Assembly: GCA_949372645.1 (NCBI GenBank)
Contig: CASIAP010000010.1
Coordinates: 1-64,000 of the forward strand
Reading direction: 5' to 3'
DNA from: Candidatus Poseidoniaceae archaeon
GTDB taxonomy: Archaea; Thermoplasmatota; Poseidoniia; Poseidoniales; Poseidoniaceae
Length of the DNA stretch: 64,000 bases
A program made the position numbers and the translations under genes. The notes beneath the pieces were generated by a model, which saw only the letters and a list, made by a program, of their open reading frames with translations, was not told the origin of the DNA and did not search any database. Below are positions 58,969-64,000 of the stretch, piece by piece (within the stretch, counting starts at the first letter, position 1; each line of letters begins with the position of its first letter).

Positions 58969-59288
58969 GAAATTACAACCATTGGGATTCCTATGGCCCA
59001 AATTCCACATGGAATGAAAACCCACATCCCACAACCAAATTCGCTACAACTTGGCCCCTCATCTATTTTGAAACCCATGAAGACAATCGCCCCAATTCCA
59101 ATAATTCCAAGCCCTATTTTCATGCCCGTTGTCATGAAAATTTGCAATCTATGGAATAAAGACGGAACATAAAGTTCATCATCTTCATATGAAAATTCCT
59201 CACCACAATTTGGACAATCAAATAATCCAAAGACTCCTTCTTTGAATTCAACATCTTCTTCACAATGAGGACATTGATTCACTACCAT
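58929..59288 (-). CDS. Zinc-ribbon small membrane protein
   Basis: MVVNQCPHCEEDVEFKEGVFGLFDCPNCGEEFSYEDDE plus two TM helices. Confidence 0.8.
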   Translation of the reverse strand: MVVNQCPHCEEDVEFKEGVFGLFDCPNCGEEFSYEDDELYVPSLFHRLQIFMTTGMKIGLGIIGIGAIVFMGFKIDEGPSCSEFGCGMWVFIPCGIWAIGIPMVVISFMRSGWQSHWEI

Positions 59289-59406
59289 GATATCTCCAGT
59301 CGTTGTGACTGAATAAGAGTTGAGTCGGCATCCAATTCAAAGAGACCTTTTGTAGCCACATCGGAACACAACACTACCCTCTGCAACACAGTTTCGTATG
59401 AGGAAA

Positions 59407-61029
59407 TCACAATTCATTTGGAACTGGAGTCTGATCCATGTGTAAGAAAGCATAGACTGCCCACCACGTCACAATGTCCCAGGAATGAACAAGATTCGCC
59501 TCACCCGTTGCATTGTCGGTAGTCATATATTCTTCCATAGTCGTCAATTTATCGCAGGTTTTATGGTAGCATGGATAGCCATCCACAACACCGTTCCATC
59601 CTAACGTGGCCACACCAATCTGTTGGAATGAATCGTGGTCACTGCGTGCAGTTGGACTTTCGTAAATAGCCACAGTGTCTTGGTAGTTGTTCTGCCACAA
59701 AGGGCTCTCTCCACCAGCCGCCCACTCTTCTCGCCCTCGCTCAATTTGGTACGAGAGGTCAAACGCATCTGCGCCAATCCATTCCGCCAAATGATACATT
59801 CCGGCTTGGTCGATCACATCACCAGTCCCGTCAGGGCCAAGGTACACCGAGAGGGCATAGTTTCCAGGATAATTAATTCCAGCCATATCGAGATTGAGAT
59901 AATTGCTCACCGTAACGCCTGCTGGAAGGTCTCCTGCAAATGCACTTGACCCCCACAGTCCTTCTTCTTCCGAAGACCATAAACAGAACACCATCGTTCT
60001 CCGTGCATCAAAGTCGGCAAGAACTTTTGCGGTCGTGAGTACCATGGAAGAACCTGCTGCATTATCGTATGCTCCAGTACGCGTTCCATATCCTTGTTGT
60101 TCGGTCCCCGGGATGATTGCAGTTGGCGGAGTTGCGTAGGGTGCAACATCGAAGTGCGCCCCGAAAACCAACCACTCATCTGGAAATACAGTTCCTGTTT
60201 TGTAAGCGCAAATATTGACTGCCCACAAGGTTCCACTTTGGAACCGATGAACTTCGACATCCAGTCCGTAACCAACCATGACGCCTTCGAAGTAGGTAAT
60301 CGCATCTTCATAGCCAGGATTTCCGTTTCCAATCCAACGGTCGAGGAAACCAACTGCGCCATCAGCAGGGTCGAGAGGGTCTGATGTTTCGTCGGTGATG
60401 AAATCAACCCACTCATAGACGTCTCGGCCATTGAGCCATCCACCACTTGCACCAACACCGTTTTCTTCAGAGAGATCAGAACGTTGGTCTCGTGCAGTTG
60501 TCATATGCTTCACAACGACATCACCACCTGTTTCCGGCCCCGGAACAATCCATGGAAGAATTCCACCACCGTCTTCATTCATTGAAACAGAGACTGCAGA
60601 ACCCGTGTTCATCTCTTCATGCCACATCATCCATGATTCGTCAGCAGCGCGAATTGGCCAGTTCATACGACCGAATTCACCAATGAGGAAAACAATATCA
60701 TCGTTTCGAGGCGGGAAAAGAATTTTCACGGTGATTTCTTGTCCACTCTGAAGGTCAAGAACGGTACCGTTCTGGGCTCGAAGAGATCCAGGGTCTTGAA
60801 TAAAGTAAGGAATGAAAACACTCATATCCACATCTGCTTGAAAGCTTGCAGAAATCCATTCCCCACCGGGAATGCCCATCGAGTCATTTGATGAGCCCCC
60901 AATAACTTTGAACGTGAGGTCGTCAGATTCCGGCAATTCACCCCCGCCATCTTCTCCGAAACAACCTGCAAATGTTGCCGAAAACATGAGGAAAACCAAC
61001 ATAAGAGCACGAGCGTAAATTGAGCGCAT
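59407..61029 (-). CDS. M28-family zinc peptidase, secreted lipoprotein (paralog of 49415-51139)
   Basis: Lipobox FAGCFG; VFGAHFDVAPYA, GAYDNAAGSSMVL, FCLWSSEEEGLWGSSAF, SDHDSFQ. Confidence 0.93.
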   Translation of the reverse strand: MRSIYARALMLVFLMFSATFAGCFGEDGGGELPESDDLTFKVIGGSSNDSMGIPGGEWISASFQADVDMSVFIPYFIQDPGSLRAQNGTVLDLQSGQEITVKILFPPRNDDIVFLIGEFGRMNWPIRAADESWMMWHEEMNTGSAVSVSMNEDGGGILPWIVPGPETGGDVVVKHMTTARDQRSDLSEENGVGASGGWLNGRDVYEWVDFITDETSDPLDPADGAVGFLDRWIGNGNPGYEDAITYFEGVMVGYGLDVEVHRFQSGTLWAVNICAYKTGTVFPDEWLVFGAHFDVAPYATPPTAIIPGTEQQGYGTRTGAYDNAAGSSMVLTTAKVLADFDARRTMVFCLWSSEEEGLWGSSAFAGDLPAGVTVSNYLNLDMAGINYPGNYALSVYLGPDGTGDVIDQAGMYHLAEWIGADAFDLSYQIERGREEWAAGGESPLWQNNYQDTVAIYESPTARSDHDSFQQIGVATLGWNGVVDGYPCYHKTCDKLTTMEEYMTTDNATGEANLVHSWDIVTWWAVYAFLHMDQTPVPNEL

Positions 61030-61176
61030 GTTCGCCCCACTTCCACAGTATTGTTGAACCCCACGGTTCAAAGTGTGAATCATATCTTGTATGGCGGCGT
61101 GCTTCTTTCCAGTCACCGGAAACTCGCTTCCAATAAAAGGCGAAGCGTTAAGGGGGGTTGGGAATCCGGTTTACAC

Positions 61177-61986
61177 ATGGCAACGGTTCGATTGGACCAG
61201 AAGAACCGGGCGCTCACACGCGCAATTCCGGACACCTTCGACCGTGCGTTGGCTAACTTTTTTGGTTCAGGGCCAACTGATATCGTACTCGCAAAAGAGC
61301 AACACCGAGCTTACCGACAAGCATTACTTGCAGCAGGGATTGAAGTCAGCGTCCTTCCGAGTGACAACAACCATCCAGATTGTACATTTGTTGAAGACCA
61401 AGCAGTTGTTATCGATGGGCACGTTCTACTTCCTGTTCCGGGCCATCCATCAAGAGTGAACGAACAACCGCCCATTTCAGAATTCATCACCCGCCAACTC
61501 ACTGGAACCAAAATTTGCAGCATGCATGGCGATGCTCGCATGGACGGCGGCGACATCCTTCGATTGGGAGATCTCTTCTTCGTAGGGCGTTCATCGCGTA
61601 CCAATGCTGCAGGAATTAAAGAGCTACGAGACCTTCTTACTCATCTGGGTCATGAACTCCGGGTTATCGAAATTCCCGGCCACGCCCTCCATCTAACGAG
61701 TATCAGTTCAACACCGACTGATACCGTTATTCTTGCACCAGAGGGATTCCTGCCAAAGGATGCTTTTGGAGAACTTCCTAAAGGCTGTGAAGTAAAATGG
61801 ATGCCAACTGAAGAAGTCTATGGATGCAATACAATTGGTTTACCAAATGGACAAGTGTTACTCGCTGAAGGCTATCCAACAGTTTTGAAGACCGTCAAAG
61901 AAATGGGTCTTGAACCAGTTGTGCTTGACATGAGTCAAATCCGAGAAGCTGATGGCTCCCTCACCTGCTGTTCTCTCTTTTTCTAA
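61177..61986 (+). CDS. Dimethylarginine dimethylaminohydrolase-like amidinotransferase-fold enzyme
   Basis: HPDCTFVEDQAVVI, MDGGDILRLGD, GHALHLTS, C-terminal LTCCSLFF active Cys. Confidence 0.88.
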   Translation: MATVRLDQKNRALTRAIPDTFDRALANFFGSGPTDIVLAKEQHRAYRQALLAAGIEVSVLPSDNNHPDCTFVEDQAVVIDGHVLLPVPGHPSRVNEQPPISEFITRQLTGTKICSMHGDARMDGGDILRLGDLFFVGRSSRTNAAGIKELRDLLTHLGHELRVIEIPGHALHLTSISSTPTDTVILAPEGFLPKDAFGELPKGCEVKWMPTEEVYGCNTIGLPNGQVLLAEGYPTVLKTVKEMGLEPVVLDMSQIREADGSLTCCSLFF

Positions 61987-62385
61987 TCACTCAAAGCGTG
62001 ATTCAGGAGAATGAACCATCGAATACCACTGATTCAAACGCAGCGCGGCATCTCGCTCATCAACACAGCGATGCAGATTCCCTTCAAAGACACCGGTCGA
62101 TGCATTATCGGCGAACAACATTTCTTTTTTCGAAGGGTGAAGGTCGAGGGTTTTGGCATGGTCAACATACAAACCAATCTCAAATCCAAGCCATACTTCA
62201 CCTTGTTGTGCCAATTCTTCAAACATGATGGAGTAGAGGAAACTTGCCAAATCCTCTGCAGTATGAAACGAGCAGAGCATCGATAAGGTCTCAAGCAAAC
62301 CTTGTGATTTTTCAGAAAGAGTCTCGGGGGCATCGCCAAGCGTCTGCGACTTTACCATAGTGAACATTGGCGTAGCATCATCCAT
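61987..62385 (-). CDS. Hypothetical protein
   Basis: 132-aa ORF filling the gap between the DDAH-like gene and SDR. Confidence 0.6.
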   Translation of the reverse strand: MDDATPMFTMVKSQTLGDAPETLSEKSQGLLETLSMLCSFHTAEDLASFLYSIMFEELAQQGEVWLGFEIGLYVDHAKTLDLHPSKKEMLFADNASTGVFEGNLHRCVDERDAALRLNQWYSMVHSPESRFE

Positions 62386-62430
62386 ATTTCACGGGAGGCG
62401 TGAGTGTCAATAATCCTAACCATTGCACAC

Positions 62431-63108
62431 TTACCAAGGTAACAACTCACCATCATATTGTACAAACTCCCCTGAATTTTCCAAGGTGCGAGAAGTGAGA
62501 ACCTCTCGCATCCCCGTAATGCTCTGTGGAATTTCGACCGGCGCCCGGTCGCCACCCATGTCAGTTTTCACCCAACCAGGGTGAAGGATTACAAATGAAA
62601 TATTATCTGCTACAGCTTCATTTTTCATGGCAACAGTAAACATATTGAGTGCAGTTTTACTGGCCCTGTACGCATATGATCGCCCCATTTGACAGTCATC
62701 AATTGAGGCCATCAGGCTACTGATCATCGCCACCTTTGTCAATTCAGAGTGATTCATTTTTTCATACAATGCTTTCACCACACGCACGGGCCCCAACGCA
62801 TTGATATCGATGACTTCAAGCGCCCATACGTCGTCAATTTCTGAAAGGTTTCGCCATCGCCCATCGGCTACTCCAGCGTTGTTGACAAGGAGATCGATAT
62901 GCTCTGGAGCGTTCGCTGCAAAAGCCGCCACCGATTCATTTGATTGAACATCGAGCCGATGAGTGGTTAAGTTTGAATGTTCGAAAGTAGCAAGCCGACC
63001 CGGCTCACTTCGGTAGCCTGCAAACACCGTCCAACCATCATCAAGCAATTGATGAACCCATTCAGCACCTAATCCTCTGTTCGCTCCTGTAATAACTGCA
63101 TTCGGCAT
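62431..63108 (-). CDS. Short-chain dehydrogenase/reductase
   Basis: AVITGANRGLGAEWVHQLL, LLVNNAGVADG, YRASKTALNMF. Confidence 0.93.
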   Translation of the reverse strand: MPNAVITGANRGLGAEWVHQLLDDGWTVFAGYRSEPGRLATFEHSNLTTHRLDVQSNESVAAFAANAPEHIDLLVNNAGVADGRWRNLSEIDDVWALEVIDINALGPVRVVKALYEKMNHSELTKVAMISSLMASIDDCQMGRSYAYRASKTALNMFTVAMKNEAVADNISFVILHPGWVKTDMGGDRAPVEIPQSITGMREVLTSRTLENSGEFVQYDGELLPW

Positions 63109-63282
63109 GAACGGGGCTTGATACGAAAGTGAATAAACGTTTGAATAACATAGTTATGATTTAATCAGTGAAAATAAACATCTAAGTTTGATTTATGAAT
63201 GTATTTTCTCTTGTAATAAATCCCATACACGCCCCCCATACAAGGGAGGCCTTGATGAAGGGGGGGCGCACACATACAACCG

Positions 63283-63888
63283 GTGCCAATGCCAGAATCA
63301 AAAGAGAAAGGGTCGTTTTTCCGAAAGTGGGCCATGCGCCAGTATTGGCGAATGCAACAATCTCAAGCAGTCGTAGGGCTCTTGCTTTGGGGCATAACAA
63401 TCACCCTTCTTGTATGGCCGTATATTTCATGGAGGTTTGCTGATGCGTGCGATTCCGGCATCTGCTTTTCAGGTAGCTTTTTGGGCATCCCAAGTACTTA
63501 TGCGGGACTCTCAGTCATCTTTCTCTCAGTCATGTTTGCCGTGCTTACCATCGGCTTTCTTTACGACCAAGTCTTCTCACTGTGGACTGAATGGAGAAAC
63601 GTGGACATGGAACGCAACCCGTTTGTAACATATGCACTTTCTCCAAATTGGGTGATGATGATAGCCCTACAGGCCGAGACTCTCAAGCGAACGACTCCTG
63701 GCGATGAAGCGATTGCTCAACAAGCAGACTGGTATCTCAAATGGTGTGAACAATATACAGAAGGTGAAATGTTCGCCCGAGCAGTTCAACACTGGGACAA
63801 AGATTTGGGAGAGACGCCTACGTTCTGGTTTACCACAGATGGTGCAATGCAAAGAGCGCGTGAAACTTCGTTTGAAGATGAAGGTTGA
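63283..63888 (+). CDS. Hypothetical membrane protein
   Basis: 201-aa ORF with two or three TM segments. Confidence 0.7.
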   Translation: MPMPESKEKGSFFRKWAMRQYWRMQQSQAVVGLLLWGITITLLVWPYISWRFADACDSGICFSGSFLGIPSTYAGLSVIFLSVMFAVLTIGFLYDQVFSLWTEWRNVDMERNPFVTYALSPNWVMMIALQAETLKRTTPGDEAIAQQADWYLKWCEQYTEGEMFARAVQHWDKDLGETPTFWFTTDGAMQRARETSFEDEG

Positions 63889-63897
63889 AACCTCAAA

Positions 63898-64000
63898 TCA
63901 TCTTCGTTTTCTAAGAACGATTAACAAGGCGAGAAGAAGAACGACTGCGCCACCACCACCGCCACAGACCAGTAACTGACTATCCAATGAACCTGAAAAC
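63898..64000 (-). CDS. 3' end of a membrane-anchored protein running off the window
   Basis: Hand translation of the minus strand: FSGSLDSQLLVCGGGGGAVVLLLALLIVLRKRR*. Absent from the ORF track because the start lies outside the window. Confidence 0.6.
   Translation of the reverse strand, partial: FSGSLDSQLLVCGGGGGAVVLLLALLIVLRKRR

Noticed and set aside
1-64000. tRNA, rRNA, CRISPR arrays, transposases, integrases
   Set aside because: Scanned by eye for T-loop motifs, regular spaced repeats and recombinase motifs; none convincing. A tRNAscan-SE/Infernal run would be decisive.

Overview
The window looks like a gene-dense chromosomal segment of a planktonic euryarchaeon, most consistent with Marine Group II / Poseidoniales. 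Support for this comes from an archaeal L20e(LX)-prefoldin alpha-FtsY cluster, GGGP synthase, geranylgeranyl reductase, Dph5 and Trm5-like genes, a proteorhodopsin-type pump, and many secreted GCFG-lipobox hydrolases. About 46 protein genes are supported. I found no rRNA, tRNA, CRISPR array or transposase. Notable items: (1) an actin-like gene whose sequence resembles the magnetosome actin MamK, followed by a long coiled-coil gene; (2) a ferredoxin / degenerate flavoprotein / membrane desaturase cluster; (3) a histidine-rich beta-propeller plus SCO1 pair; (4) an accessory island at about 54.8-59.3 kb with a Tudor-like/EF-hand protein, zinc-ribbon membrane proteins, a decayed nucleotide-sugar dehydrogenase relic, a perfect 16-bp palindrome and a recurring CCCTTKTRAAC motif; (5) several bacterial- or eukaryote-like enzymes (GSII, URA3-like OMPDC, RluA, UvrA, DDAH); (6) a PurS-PurS-PurL fusion with a separate PurQ. 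Family calls were made by reading motifs and recalling family sequences. No database search was run.
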